A DNA stretch of 64,000 bases from Perlabentimonas gracilis (GTDB taxonomy: Bacteria > Bacteroidota > Bacteroidia > Bacteroidales > Tenuifilaceae): assembly GCF_011174675.1 (NCBI RefSeq), contig NZ_JAANIG010000018.1:21217-85216 (forward strand). The letters run 5' to 3'. The notes under the pieces were generated by a model. That model was not told the DNA's origin, ran no database searches, and saw only the letters and a program-made list of their open reading frames with translations. Numbering within the stretch: the stretch's first letter is position 1; the number at the start of each line of letters is the position of its first letter. The position numbers and the translations under genes are program-made. Below are positions 46,335-56,243 of the stretch, piece by piece.

Positions 46335-49025
46335 TTAGAATTTAATTTTTAGGGAGGTGGAGAATGTTCTTCCAAATCCATAGAAAACAGTTGAGGTTAA
46401 CCAGTCGTGGTTAACTCCATCCGTTGCGTCAGTAATATATTCAGCATCAAATAGGTTATTGATGTTGCCAACAATTGTTGCATCGAAATCACCAATTTTA
46501 AAGCGGTAGCTTGCATGAAAATCGAAGGTGATGGCATCGGGAATCATCCAGGGTTGAGCAAAGTTCAAGGGGTTAAGGTTTGAACCAACAGATGAGATGT
46601 TGTAGTAAGCATAGTTGCGTCCAAAGTAGTTTCCATCGATCCCCATCCTGAAGCCCTTAATAAGCTCGTACTTGGCTCCAATGGCAGCGGTAGTTTGCGC
46701 CGAGTTACCAACCCTAATTCCGCCAATATTAACCTCAATTTTTGCGTGCTCTTCGCTTTGAATTTCAACCACGTTACCGCGAGAATCAGTAGGCTCTCCC
46801 TGGCGATTGTATAGGTAACCAGCAGCATCCTCCTTCCATTTCCAGTCGCCAAGAGAAACCATACCAGTAATCTCTAGCTTCTTAATTGGTCTAGCCACAA
46901 AGTCGAGTTCAACACCTTGGTGAAGAGCATTAACGCCCTCCATGTTGGCAACCAAACTTTCGGGGCTATTGGCATTGATGGCACGTACCAACGTTTTGTC
47001 TCTCCACTCGGTTCTGTATACGTTAAGGTTAGCCGAGATAATAGATGAAACGAAACCATAACCGAGTTCAACCGAAAGAGCCTTCTCGTTTACAGCGTTG
47101 GGGTTGGTGATATTACTAGTGGTAGACTGCAAGAAAGCTCCACCTGAGAAGAAAGGTGCACGTGATATCATGCCAATATTGGTGAACACGTTATGATGAT
47201 CGTCGATATTGTAGTTGGCCCCCCCCTTGGCGCTAAAACCAAAGAAGTTGATCTTTTCCGACATAGCATCCGCCTCGTTGTAGTAAAAACGATCGTACCT
47301 CCAGTAGGTAGTGTTCGATCCGGAGAATGATAGGAATGCACTTAGGTTGTACTTGTTATACTCTGCCTGCATAAATACTCCCTCGCTACGAACAAAGCCA
47401 TCGTAATCGCGGTAAACCACATCGCCCACTGTAAGTTTCTGGGTTTGCCAGTCGGTGCTGCTAAGCGCTGGGCGAGAAGTTTGGTCGATAAAGTAAGACG
47501 CTCCGTAAAGGTCAACCAGCTCGTTGGTGTGAATCCCTTTGTAGTAACGGAAGTCAACCCCACCGTAAAAATCAATATCATCGGTAAGCCTAGTGGTGTA
47601 TGTTGATAGCAAGCCGTACCAGCGATGCTGGTTTACACTCTTCGACATGGCCATCATAGCACCATTAATATCATTTGTCGATTGATTCAGCTCGTAAATA
47701 GTTCCATAGTCGAAAGTTCCATCAACTGAGCGGAAGTTATACTCGGTATCATTAAACATGTAGGTTGAGTTTGGAATACCGCTGCTGGCACCGTACCATG
47801 CAGTCCTGTGTGCCGAGGTAAAACCTTGACCACTATAACCAAATCCGTTACCAATTGAAACATAGGCCGAAGTAGAAAGGTTAGACTTGTCGTCAATTTT
47901 CCAAAAGTGGTTAAGCGAGATTTGTGGCTTATGGTACACGTTGTAGGCCGATGCGTGCTGCTGACCATTCATATCGAAACCGTAGGTGGGATTGTACTTG
48001 TACTTACCAGGCACCATTTGCCACTGGGCTATGGTTAACCTATCGTTCCTGTTACGCTGGTTGTGCTTTTGTGGAGCTCCAAATGCGGTGAACGATAAGT
48101 GGTGGTCTTCATTCAATCTCTTTGAGATGTTAACAAAGTATGAGTACGACTCAAATTCGGTTCCCTGGATATAACCATCACCTGTTGTTTTAGCACCAAG
48201 CAACGATATTGCCCAGTTGTTCTCTGTTAAACCTGTTGACACAGAGAAGCTAACCTTATTATAGTTGTCGTTACCAATACCGTACGATACCGACCCTCCC
48301 TTTTTGGCGTCGGTTGAGTTGGTAACAATATTAATTGACCCCCCAAGCGATGGTGCCGCTACTTTTGAAGCACCCAAACCACGCTGAACCTGCATTAATC
48401 GAGTAACATCGCCCAAACCAGCCCAGTTCGACCAGTATACGCCTCCCCACTCCATATCGTTCATGGGTACACCGTTAATCATAACAGCGATGTTGGCCGA
48501 TTCAAAACCACGAAGGTTAATACGCGAGTCACCAAATCCACCACCCTCTTTGGTGGCATAAACACCGGGGGTCGATTTAAGAATTTCTGGAAACTCTTGA
48601 GTTCCTAGCTTCTCCTCAAGCACAATGGGTTCAATCCTCGACTGTGCAACGGGTGTTCTTCTTGATACCGCAACCGATGCGAAAACTTTTACCTCGGCAA
48701 TACCAATCTGATCGGGTACAATGGCTATCGTTCCTAAATCTATGGTTTCGCCATTTTTAATAGAAAAGTCAATGTCTAGATTAATGTATCCAACAAACTG
48801 AACCAAAAGAGTTTGTTCGCCTGCTGGAACTGTCATCTCGAATGCACCAAAAGCGTTACTTGTAACACCCTTAGATGAGCCTTTTAGTATTACTGTGGCT
48901 CCAATTAGCTGCTCGTTGCTGCTTGCATCAACTACAACCCCCTTTACAGTACCTTGCGAAAAGACCAGGCTGGCTACACCAGCTAGTGTAAGGGTTAATA
49001 GGATCTTCTTGATTGTTCTGATCAT
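46335..49025 (-). CDS. TonB-dependent receptor
   Basis: This 896-residue protein begins MIRTIKKILLTLTLAGVASL. A CarboxypepD_reg-like domain (GTVKGVVVDASSNEQLIGAT) precedes the plug, where STPGVYATKEGGGFGDSRIN, RGFESANIAVMINGVPMND and GASKVAAPSLGGSINIV are all TonB-receptor signatures (about residues 150-235). The barrel ends FSTSLKIKF. It imports a substrate across the outer membrane using TonB energy. The lipoprotein gene follows immediately. The Asn-Gly-Val-Pro-Met block resembles iron- and cobalamin-type receptors but this does not fix the substrate. Confidence 0.93.
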   Translation of the reverse strand: MIRTIKKILLTLTLAGVASLVFSQGTVKGVVVDASSNEQLIGATVILKGSSKGVTSNAFGAFEMTVPAGEQTLLVQFVGYINLDIDFSIKNGETIDLGTIAIVPDQIGIAEVKVFASVAVSRRTPVAQSRIEPIVLEEKLGTQEFPEILKSTPGVYATKEGGGFGDSRINLRGFESANIAVMINGVPMNDMEWGGVYWSNWAGLGDVTRLMQVQRGLGASKVAAPSLGGSINIVTNSTDAKKGGSVSYGIGNDNYNKVSFSVSTGLTENNWAISLLGAKTTGDGYIQGTEFESYSYFVNISKRLNEDHHLSFTAFGAPQKHNQRNRNDRLTIAQWQMVPGKYKYNPTYGFDMNGQQHASAYNVYHKPQISLNHFWKIDDKSNLSTSAYVSIGNGFGYSGQGFTSAHRTAWYGASSGIPNSTYMFNDTEYNFRSVDGTFDYGTIYELNQSTNDINGAMMAMSKSVNQHRWYGLLSTYTTRLTDDIDFYGGVDFRYYKGIHTNELVDLYGASYFIDQTSRPALSSTDWQTQKLTVGDVVYRDYDGFVRSEGVFMQAEYNKYNLSAFLSFSGSNTTYWRYDRFYYNEADAMSEKINFFGFSAKGGANYNIDDHHNVFTNIGMISRAPFFSGGAFLQSTTSNITNPNAVNEKALSVELGYGFVSSIISANLNVYRTEWRDKTLVRAINANSPESLVANMEGVNALHQGVELDFVARPIKKLEITGMVSLGDWKWKEDAAGYLYNRQGEPTDSRGNVVEIQSEEHAKIEVNIGGIRVGNSAQTTAAIGAKYELIKGFRMGIDGNYFGRNYAYYNISSVGSNLNPLNFAQPWMIPDAITFDFHASYRFKIGDFDATIVGNINNLFDAEYITDATDGVNHDWLTSTVFYGFGRTFSTSLKIKF

Positions 49026-49361
49026 AATTAACTTTTAGATTTAATGAAATTGGGTAGAAATTTTTCGAAGCTTATTAATTCAATTACTCTTTAGTGAAAA
49101 AATGGACGGTAAATTTAATTTTAATACTTATTAATAGTAATAAACATTATTTAACAGCGGTGTATTTACCCTCAAACGTTTGCAATATGGTGTTGCAAGT
49201 CATTATACCGATACAAATAATACTAAATCTGAAGATTAACTATCGTAATTTAAAGGTGCATTTAAATTTTGGGGTAAAAATTTGCAAAAATTGAAAGGCT
49301 GTTTAATTTTCATAAGGTAAAAAACTGTCAAAACGAGCGGCAGTTTATTCTAAATCGTTTG
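49026..49361. other. 336-base intergenic region upstream of the receptor operon
   Basis: This AT-rich stretch should hold the minus-strand promoter of the receptor operon. I saw no clear TAnnTTTG element on that strand and no strong hairpin, and no coding frame. Confidence 0.4.
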
Positions 49362-50957
49362 TTAAGCACTGAATAATGATTGGGCTCTGCCCAGCTTGGG
49401 GTAAATGTAGCAGTAGAAGAGGGTAAAGAAAATAAACATGCTCTGGCCTATTTGTCCCTCAATGGGGTCGTTAACCAAACCATTTATAGCAAAAACTATT
49501 AGGAAAATAGTGAAGGGGAAAGCCCTACACACCCTAAAGCGCATAACTATATATATATAGATTGCTAGGAATGCCGTAAAACCGAGAACTCCCCATAGCA
49601 GCATTAAGGAAAGGTACTGGTTATGCGAACGGAGGTTATTGCCGGCTAGAACAGACCCATTTTTATTTAGCCCATACTCAACCGCCCTCTCAACATGCCC
49701 TGTGCCCCACCCAAAGACTGGACGGGTTTTAATCGACTCCAACGACGCTTCCCAAAGGGCAAACCTCTCTGTAAAAGTGCTCCAGCTTGGACTCGCTCCA
49801 TTGCTTGAGGTATACATATAGATCCCCATCATTAGTTGATATACCCTATTGTACAAACCTGGCCACTCGAGGAAGAGGTAATTGGTGTAACCATCTTCAA
49901 TAGCCACAATATCAGCCTTACTTAACTTCGAAAGGCCCTCCTTGTCTTTGGGTAAACCCATTGACGCCATGTACCTATATAGCGTATGCTTAAGGGATTC
50001 GTTGCTTCGGGTTAGACTATCGAATGGGACTGTGCTGCACACATTCCACGCATCTCTAAGCTCCTCATCGGCAATAAGAACATATACCAAATTCCCATTC
50101 TCGCGAAGGGGGTTCGAAACATCATGCTTATACTCCGAGCCGTAGCTTGTTTCACGTGGAAGATTATTGAAATCTATATCGTTCTGGCTATGCGTGAGGT
50201 TATACATAAAAAGAAACAACCACACCAGAAATCCTACAACACCAATAAGCCCAGCTGCAAAGGCAGCTTTAAGCCATCGATTTTTATGATACAAAAGGAT
50301 AATTAATAGGGTATAACCCAGCGCCCCCCCCAACGATGCCAAACCGGTGAACGAGCGGAGGTATACAATAAAGAACACGAGCCAGCCCGAAACTGCTAAA
50401 GAAAGATATAGGTGTATACGCTTCGATGATATTTGCCTAACCAGAAGTGGCAGCTGAAAGGCCGCAACGATTAGCAGCATGCTAAAGTTGGTAGCTGGCA
50501 CAAAGGGCGATGCCTCACGAAAGTCCACAGGGTTATCAACCAGCCGAATGCCCAAACCAATAAAGGACACCACAACGACCGATGAAGTAAAGAGGACAAG
50601 CAATCCTACGATCTGCTTCTTAGATAGTGCTGGCGATGTTAGTAAAACTAGCGGAAGCAAAAGCGTGGGCAGCTTATGATGCAAAGACTGCAAGGCAAAC
50701 ATCCGATCGTGCGCCCAAAGTATTCCCAAAAGGCTTAACCCAAACATCAGCAAAAAAGCACCAGCTGCTTTTTGGTTGCAAAACCGATGGTATTTATCCT
50801 TAAAATTTCCCTCTACCAGCCAATTGACCCCTAAAAGCACAATGCTTACCGTAAGCAAAAAACGTGAGGTGGAGAGAGAAACAACAAAAAGGCTTAGGCT
50901 TAAATAGTATATCCAAAAGTGAACATTACTCCGCGAGATTGAGCTAGGATAAGCCAT
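49362..50957 (-). CDS. O-antigen ligase/polymerase-like membrane protein
   Basis: This 531-residue protein has about ten hydrophobic segments starting at HFWIYYLSLSLFVVSL. A large periplasmic loop (about residues 240-425) leads to TRPVFGWGTGHVERAVEY and SHNQYLSLMLLWGVLGF. The HNxYL block is the signature of the Wzy_C/WaaL O-antigen ligase-polymerase family. Such proteins join or polymerise glycan chains on the periplasmic face of the inner membrane. It marks the start of a polysaccharide cluster, although it is transcribed in the opposite direction to the Stealth genes. Confidence 0.87.
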   Translation of the reverse strand: MAYPSSISRSNVHFWIYYLSLSLFVVSLSTSRFLLTVSIVLLGVNWLVEGNFKDKYHRFCNQKAAGAFLLMFGLSLLGILWAHDRMFALQSLHHKLPTLLLPLVLLTSPALSKKQIVGLLVLFTSSVVVVSFIGLGIRLVDNPVDFREASPFVPATNFSMLLIVAAFQLPLLVRQISSKRIHLYLSLAVSGWLVFFIVYLRSFTGLASLGGALGYTLLIILLYHKNRWLKAAFAAGLIGVVGFLVWLFLFMYNLTHSQNDIDFNNLPRETSYGSEYKHDVSNPLRENGNLVYVLIADEELRDAWNVCSTVPFDSLTRSNESLKHTLYRYMASMGLPKDKEGLSKLSKADIVAIEDGYTNYLFLEWPGLYNRVYQLMMGIYMYTSSNGASPSWSTFTERFALWEASLESIKTRPVFGWGTGHVERAVEYGLNKNGSVLAGNNLRSHNQYLSLMLLWGVLGFTAFLAIYIYIVMRFRVCRAFPFTIFLIVFAINGLVNDPIEGQIGQSMFIFFTLFYCYIYPKLGRAQSLFSA

Positions 50958-51003
50958 ACACCTTACTTATTAAAGATGACTATGTAATATGATTGTATAG
51001 ACG

Positions 51004-51852
51004 CTATACCACCCCCCTAAAGCGTTCGGGAATCATTACAATTGGGTTCTCCCGAAGCATACCGGGTTTATTAATGGCGTATACTGGCCGAAAAAGGCTT
51101 TGCCTTAGCCTTGCCTTTGCGAAGAAAGTGTCGCCATCAACAGCTTTGCCATTGCGAATCAGCTCAAAAAGCCTAAGTCTGCGGTCGAGGTGCCCGGTCC
51201 AACCATCCTTATGCAGCGAGTTATCGCCAATCTTTTCTTTTGATCTTTGGTAGTCGAGCATACCAAAATGGAATAAAAACAGATGCTTATCAATACGAAA
51301 GTTTCGGCCCTTTACCCTATGGAATCCCGACCCCCAGCGCAGTGGTTTAAGGGCCACCACGGGTTTAGTGTAGCGTGCCGACACATGCGCGAAGTGCCGT
51401 TGCGTAAGGAATGGCTTGGATGTATCTATTGCTCCCTCCAAATCGATATGCTGCCCCACATCCAGTCCCAATGCCGATTTTGATGAGCCACCCCAGGGCC
51501 GAGTGAGATAATCAATCAGATTTGTATTTAGCTTAGGGTCAACCACAAGAATCTCGTCAATATCATGGGCAATAACTACCTGGTAGCGATGAAAAAGTGA
51601 TTTGGCAAGGTGCGAAACAAGCCGAGCTCTATTCCTATCCCCCTTGGCTCGCTTAAGCTTCCGGTGGGGCAGTCTTATCACATTAACTTCATCACAGTTA
51701 GCAGGTAGCTCCTGGTCATGGCCATCGAGAATAAGGAATAGGTTTTTTTCCCCCAGCTGCTGTCCGTAGTACTCAATCCATTTGGCAACAAAAAAATTAT
51801 CGTTACGCATCATCGATACGGCAGCCACCTTGTCGTTTTCTGTCGAGGTCAT
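51004..51852 (-). CDS. Glycosyltransferase family 2-like protein
   Basis: This protein of about 282 residues starts MTSTENDKVAAVSMMRNDNF. The ORF could start eight codons upstream at 51876 but the ATG at 51852 fits better. The block AAVSMMRNDNFFVAKWIEYY followed by VVIAHDIDEILVV contains the DxD-like metal site of the Glyco_tranf_2_4 (PF13704) group. Acceptor and sugar are unknown. It ends 47 bases upstream of the ligase gene start on the same strand, so they may be co-transcribed. It is divergent from the first Stealth gene. Confidence 0.75.
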   Translation of the reverse strand: MTSTENDKVAAVSMMRNDNFFVAKWIEYYGQQLGEKNLFLILDGHDQELPANCDEVNVIRLPHRKLKRAKGDRNRARLVSHLAKSLFHRYQVVIAHDIDEILVVDPKLNTNLIDYLTRPWGGSSKSALGLDVGQHIDLEGAIDTSKPFLTQRHFAHVSARYTKPVVALKPLRWGSGFHRVKGRNFRIDKHLFLFHFGMLDYQRSKEKIGDNSLHKDGWTGHLDRRLRLFELIRNGKAVDGDTFFAKARLRQSLFRPVYAINKPGMLRENPIVMIPERFRGVV

Positions 51853-51878
51853 AAATGCCAATTTAATTATTGGCAAAG

Positions 51879-51910
51879 TTGCGAAAAAATGTAAAAAAGC
51901 AATACTTTTG
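51879..51910 (+). promoter_or_regulatory. Promoter of the first Stealth gene
   Basis: TTG at 51879-51881 and TACTTTTG at 51903-51910 are 21 bases apart. The ATG follows at 51925, giving a leader of about 8 bases. Confidence 0.55.
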
Positions 51911-51924
51911 AAAGAAAAACGGTA

Positions 51925-52956
51925 ATGTCAATAGCGAGATCCGCTGAGTCAACCCCCATAGATGTGGTGATATCCTGGGTTGACGGCAGCGATTCTTCAT
52001 TTACTCAAAAGCTTAAGCCTTACTTGAATGGCAGGCCTCGTAGCACGATACCCGGGGCAAGCCTCACCCGTTTTGCTTCGGTAAACGAGATTAGGTACTG
52101 CGTGCTAAGCATATTAACCTTTGCTCCCTTTGTGCGAAGAATCTTTATTATTACCGACAATCAAAAACCACCAATTTTTGAAGATGTCGAAAAGCTTTTC
52201 CCCGAACGGTTAGGCTCAATATCAATTGTTGACCATCGCGAGATTTTTACTGATTACCAGGAGTATCTCCCCACCTTTAGTAGCCGCAGCATCGAAAGTA
52301 TGATGTGGCGAATTGAGGGGTTAGCCAATCACTTTGTGTACTTTAACGACGACAACTTTTTGGTTAGGCCAGTGCAACCCAAAGACTGGTTTACAGATGG
52401 TAAGCCTGTGCTTAGGGGCAAATGGGGAATTGCACCCATCCCCAGGCTTTGTTGGTACTGGGCAACTTGGTTCGTACAGCGTTACGTACTGCGAAAAGTC
52501 AACTTTGAGCCACGCCCCTCATTCCATATTGGGCAATGGCATGCCGCACAGCTAGCTGGATATACGCTGCGGTACTTTGTAAGCAGCCACACTCCCCACG
52601 CCGTTGAACGAGAAACCGTTGCCAATTACTTTACACAAAACCCAAGCTCGCTCAAAAAGAATATTTCGCATAAGTTTCGCAACCATAGTCAGTTTAATTT
52701 TGTTTCGCTATCGAATCACCTGCAGATCAACCGGGGTAATAGGCAATTTGCAAAACCCAGCCTAGTGTATATGCAGCCCGTAAAGCGGAGCAAAGGGTAC
52801 ATCGACAAAAAAATTGCGCAATGCCAACGTAACGAACAGATTAAATTCCTGTGCGCTCAAAGCCTTGAGCAATGCTGCCCTAGCGATAGAGATAAGTTAT
52901 TCGGGTGGTTGGATAGTATTCTTAAGTTAGAATGCAATGGCTTAAATGATCAATAA
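51925..52956 (+). CDS. Stealth family sugar-phosphate transferase (copy 1)
   Basis: This 343-residue protein has the Stealth CR1 block PIDVVISWVDGSD (residues 11-23), CR2 RFASVNEIRYCVLSIL (about 49-64) and CR3-type FNDDNFLVR near 140. The segment SSHTPHAVE near 221 is also conserved. Stealth proteins transfer hexose-1-phosphate from a UDP-sugar to a glycan and are known from capsule synthesis in bacteria and from the eukaryotic GlcNAc-1-phosphotransferase. The acceptor here is unknown. It is the first gene of a plus-strand run of seven genes and is related to the copy at 58304-59317. Confidence 0.88.
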   Translation: MSIARSAESTPIDVVISWVDGSDSSFTQKLKPYLNGRPRSTIPGASLTRFASVNEIRYCVLSILTFAPFVRRIFIITDNQKPPIFEDVEKLFPERLGSISIVDHREIFTDYQEYLPTFSSRSIESMMWRIEGLANHFVYFNDDNFLVRPVQPKDWFTDGKPVLRGKWGIAPIPRLCWYWATWFVQRYVLRKVNFEPRPSFHIGQWHAAQLAGYTLRYFVSSHTPHAVERETVANYFTQNPSSLKKNISHKFRNHSQFNFVSLSNHLQINRGNRQFAKPSLVYMQPVKRSKGYIDKKIAQCQRNEQIKFLCAQSLEQCCPSDRDKLFGWLDSILKLECNGLNDQ

Positions 52957-53010
52957 CAGTATAATGTCGATAACCTAACCTGCATTAAAACACTTATATA
53001 ACTAGAAAAT

Positions 53011-53895
53011 ATGTACATCCTAAATAATTTTAAGCGTAAAAGATCAGCAACAACTATTCTTGCAAAAAATATTTTATTCTTTTTAAAATGGGGTATAAAT
53101 ATAATCCTTACAGGGAATAGGGTTAAAACGGTGCTACTATATCCACAGTTGCCCAGTGGTAAAGCAGTAATATCAAAAATATTAGTAAGTCTTAAGTGTA
53201 ACGTTACCAACAACCCACAAAAGAAGCACAACCTTGTGATTTACTGGCATGATACTACTTATCGAAATCCGGACCAAGCCATTAAAAGTTTTGCGGAGAA
53301 AGAACTTGTGGTAAACCTTAACTGCACAGACATCTCCAAAAGCAATGTGGAGAAAGTGTTCAGCGAGGTGTTTGGCTACTCAAGCATAGTTAACCCTGAA
53401 TCGATTGCTGGCCCCATGGTAAAAAAGAATGAAGTAAATGCCTCGCATGATGGCGTAATTGTGCAAGGGCCGCGTACTTCTGAACAGGGGTTTGTTTACC
53501 AGAAGGTTATTAATAATGAACTTGATGAGCATTTTGTTGTTGATATGAGAATACCGGTTATAAATGGCAAGATGATTTTTGGCTACCTCAAGTTTAAACC
53601 CATAACATCGCGATTTGCCAATTTCACAAAGAACATTCTCAACTCAAAAGAACCTGAGGTACACACCATTGAAGAATTACTTTCGGGTGAAGAGATGGGG
53701 TTGATTAAAGAGTTTTGCCAACGCATAGGGCTCGACTATGGTGAGCTGGATGTGCTACGAGACAACGACGATAAAAAGATTTACATCATTGATGTGAACA
53801 ATACTCCAACCGGCCCGACTGTTAATAAAAACCTTAAAAAGCAATGTGTAAACCAAATGGCCAACTTGTTTAACGAGGAATTTATACAGAATTAG
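53011..53895 (+). CDS. ATP-grasp-like protein of the polysaccharide cluster
   Basis: This 294-residue protein has an N-terminal region rich in Ile and Lys, then HNLVIYWHDTTYRNP, and a C-terminal ATP-grasp-like part: VVDMRIPVINGKMIFGYLKF, GLDYGELDVLRDNDD and IYIIDVNNTPTGP. The Asp-x-Asn pair in DVNNTP is the metal-binding site of the ATP-grasp fold. It may ligate an amino acid or another acyl group onto a sugar, as in related surface-polysaccharide genes. That is an inference from its place between two Stealth genes; the substrates are unknown. Confidence 0.65.
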   Translation: MYILNNFKRKRSATTILAKNILFFLKWGINIILTGNRVKTVLLYPQLPSGKAVISKILVSLKCNVTNNPQKKHNLVIYWHDTTYRNPDQAIKSFAEKELVVNLNCTDISKSNVEKVFSEVFGYSSIVNPESIAGPMVKKNEVNASHDGVIVQGPRTSEQGFVYQKVINNELDEHFVVDMRIPVINGKMIFGYLKFKPITSRFANFTKNILNSKEPEVHTIEELLSGEEMGLIKEFCQRIGLDYGELDVLRDNDDKKIYIIDVNNTPTGPTVNKNLKKQCVNQMANLFNEEFIQN

Positions 53896-53955
53896 CAAAT
53901 CTAAACACACTAGGAACTCAAGTTAAAGTGAAAAGCGAACAAAAACTAGCTAAGA

Positions 53956-54978
53956 ATGAAGATAGATTTGGTTTACCTATGGGTTGATGGCAGCGATGAG
54001 CAGTGGTTGGCAAAAAAGAATGCAGCTCTTGCAAAGGATGTGGGTAACCTTCCTGCATCGTCGGTGCGTGGCACCCGTTGGGCAAACCACAACGAGCTGC
54101 TTTACTCCCTACGCAGTGTTGAAAAATTCGCCCCCTGGATTAATCATATTTTTATAGTAACCGATGGCCATAAGCCCCATTGGCTAAATACAAGCAACCC
54201 AAAGGTTAGCATAGTTGATCATAAAGAGATTATCCCTAGCCATAAGTTGCCCCTCTTCAATAGCAATGCCATAGAAATGTTCTTATGGAAAATCCCTAAC
54301 CTCTCTGAGCATTTTTTGTATGCATGCGATGACATGTTTTTGGGGAAAGAGGTAAGGCCTGATTTCTTCTTCGATGAAAAAGGAGACCCCATTGTAATCA
54401 TGAAGCAGCGCACAAGAAGCTTTGCAAATTTAGACGATAAATCGCCAGTAAACCGCAGGCTATTTAGCATTAAAACTGCTCGCACCATAAAATTTGTATA
54501 CAAACAGCTAGGGGTAAAGTTTAACTTATCGTTTAAGCACGCCATTGAACCCATTAGGAAAAGTTATATGGCGAATAATTTTATCACGTTAGAACAGTAC
54601 CTACTGGAAACCACCATCACACCTTTTCGCGATGTGAATAACTTGCAACGCATTGTCATGCCGCTATACGACAATACCTTTGGACGAAACACCATTGTGC
54701 TTAACTGGCGCGTAGGCTCCCAAAGAATTACATACAACCACAAGGAGGACTCCCTGCCCAAACGAATATACAACAGCCTTTTGTGGTTTACAGCAACCAT
54801 CTTGGGGTATATTCAATATGACTGCATTGATAAGCAATGGAACCTAATCCGAAATATCAAAAAATATCAGCCTACGCTGTTTACCATTAACGATTTTTCC
54901 GATAAAGAATCATCGTTTAGGCAGGCTTCCGAATTTATCCAATCCATGTTCCCCACCAAATCAGAGTTTGAAAAGTGA
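53956..54978 (+). CDS. Stealth family sugar-phosphate transferase (copy 2)
   Basis: This 340-residue protein starts KIDLVYLWVDGSDEQWLAKK, the CR1 block, and has NHNELLYSLRSVEKFAPWI (CR2), IVTDGHKP and CDDMFLGKEV near 124-133. It is more divergent from copies 1 and 3 than they are from each other, and has a different insert in the middle. Its stop overlaps the start of the next gene (GTGA), so the two are translated together. Its role is the same as described for copy 1: sugar-phosphate transfer to a glycan. Confidence 0.88.
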   Translation: MKIDLVYLWVDGSDEQWLAKKNAALAKDVGNLPASSVRGTRWANHNELLYSLRSVEKFAPWINHIFIVTDGHKPHWLNTSNPKVSIVDHKEIIPSHKLPLFNSNAIEMFLWKIPNLSEHFLYACDDMFLGKEVRPDFFFDEKGDPIVIMKQRTRSFANLDDKSPVNRRLFSIKTARTIKFVYKQLGVKFNLSFKHAIEPIRKSYMANNFITLEQYLLETTITPFRDVNNLQRIVMPLYDNTFGRNTIVLNWRVGSQRITYNHKEDSLPKRIYNSLLWFTATILGYIQYDCIDKQWNLIRNIKKYQPTLFTINDFSDKESSFRQASEFIQSMFPTKSEFEK

Positions 54979-55979
54979 TAACACCCAAAGTTTCGGTAAT
55001 TGTTCCCATTTACAATTGCGAACAATACCTTTCCGACACCCTGCTATCGATACAAAATCAGGCTTTTTCCGGTTTTGAATGCATCTGTGTGAATGATGGC
55101 TCAACCGATAACAGTGAAGCAATTATTGACCGATTTACCCAGAACGACAAGCGATTTGTAAAGATAAATCAGACCAACGCAGGGGTTTCCGTTGCGCGCA
55201 ATGCTGGTCTGGATATGGCAAATGGTGAGTATCTTTACTTCGTGGATCATGACGACCTAATCCTTGAGGATACCCTACACAACTTACTAAACGCAGCAGA
55301 AAGTTACCATGCCGACATGTCGCGCGGGCGAATGATTACCATTCCAGAAAACTACGCATTAAGCGACCGCCCCAAGCAGCAAGTGCCAAACCACACGCAA
55401 CTTTTTGAGAATCCGTTAACCGACTTCTACCAACACGCCCGTGGCAAGTACAAAACCTGGTGCTACATATGGCAGTGCCTTTACCGGCGTTCGGCCATAC
55501 AAAACATCCGATTTCTCGATAGCTTACGCTCAGGCAGGGAGGATAATCTATTCATGTACGAAGTGGTGGCAAACATCAGCAACTATGTGCAAATAGATAA
55601 CATTGTGGCGTGCCACAGGCACTCCAGCAGTAGCGTTATGCTTGGTGGCTACAGACCAGTACAAGTGGAGATGTTTGACATTGCCATTCCGTATGTTTAC
55701 CACAAATATGCGTTGGCACCAAATATCGATAAGCGCTTACTGTGGTGGGTGTATCACAAGGAGTCTTACGGGGTATATCGGTTCTTAATTCGCAACACCA
55801 TACGTTCTAATCAAAAGAGTCTTATATTATTAGCTCGGGAAGTTTTACTCAAGTACAAGAACACTCCTGAATTCATCGAAATAAAAAAACGTTGGAGCTT
55901 AAGGCAGGTGCTTTTTTACAAGCTGTTTATGCTTGAGCATTATAGGGTATTAAGGTTTTTTAGGTTTTTAATGTTTTAG
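54975..55979 (+). CDS. Glycosyltransferase family 2
   Basis: This 334-residue GT-A enzyme starts at a GTG. It reads PKVSVIVPIYNCEQYLSDTL, then CVNDGSTDNSEAIID and YFVDHDDLI, which is the DxD-type nucleotide-sugar site. The GT2 catalytic domain covers about residues 5-210. It is translationally coupled to the second Stealth gene. Donor and acceptor sugars are unknown. Confidence 0.92.
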   Translation: MITPKVSVIVPIYNCEQYLSDTLLSIQNQAFSGFECICVNDGSTDNSEAIIDRFTQNDKRFVKINQTNAGVSVARNAGLDMANGEYLYFVDHDDLILEDTLHNLLNAAESYHADMSRGRMITIPENYALSDRPKQQVPNHTQLFENPLTDFYQHARGKYKTWCYIWQCLYRRSAIQNIRFLDSLRSGREDNLFMYEVVANISNYVQIDNIVACHRHSSSSVMLGGYRPVQVEMFDIAIPYVYHKYALAPNIDKRLLWWVYHKESYGVYRFLIRNTIRSNQKSLILLAREVLLKYKNTPEFIEIKKRWSLRQVLFYKLFMLEHYRVLRFFRFLMF

Positions 55980-56243
55980 GCTATACCCATTCACCTTTCA
56001 GGGGGGCGTGAATCCTGCTCAAGGCCAATTCATCCTGAGCCATACCAACAGCACCATACCCCCTCCGCCCGAAATAATTTCGCTTAATGGAGATTATTTT
56101 GCTATTTTTAAGCTCTTAAATGTGGTTTATATCAGAATAATGCTGGGTAGCAATAGGTAAACCAAAAACATTTAATTTAAGCAACAGGGAAATTGCTTGC
56201 TCTTTTATACAAATCAGTAATTTTTAGGTAATATTTTAGTACG
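55980..56243. other. 264-base gap inside the polysaccharide cluster
   Basis: No coding frame or strong terminator is seen here. The word GGGTAGCAATAG near 56144 resembles the start of the long direct repeats at 36740 and 37476. This may be only a short coincidence. Confidence 0.35.

Noticed and set aside
40961..49025. A SusC/SusD polysaccharide utilisation locus
   Set aside because: No SusD-like helical lipoprotein or glycoside hydrolase is present. The lipoprotein has a choice-of-anchor J domain instead.
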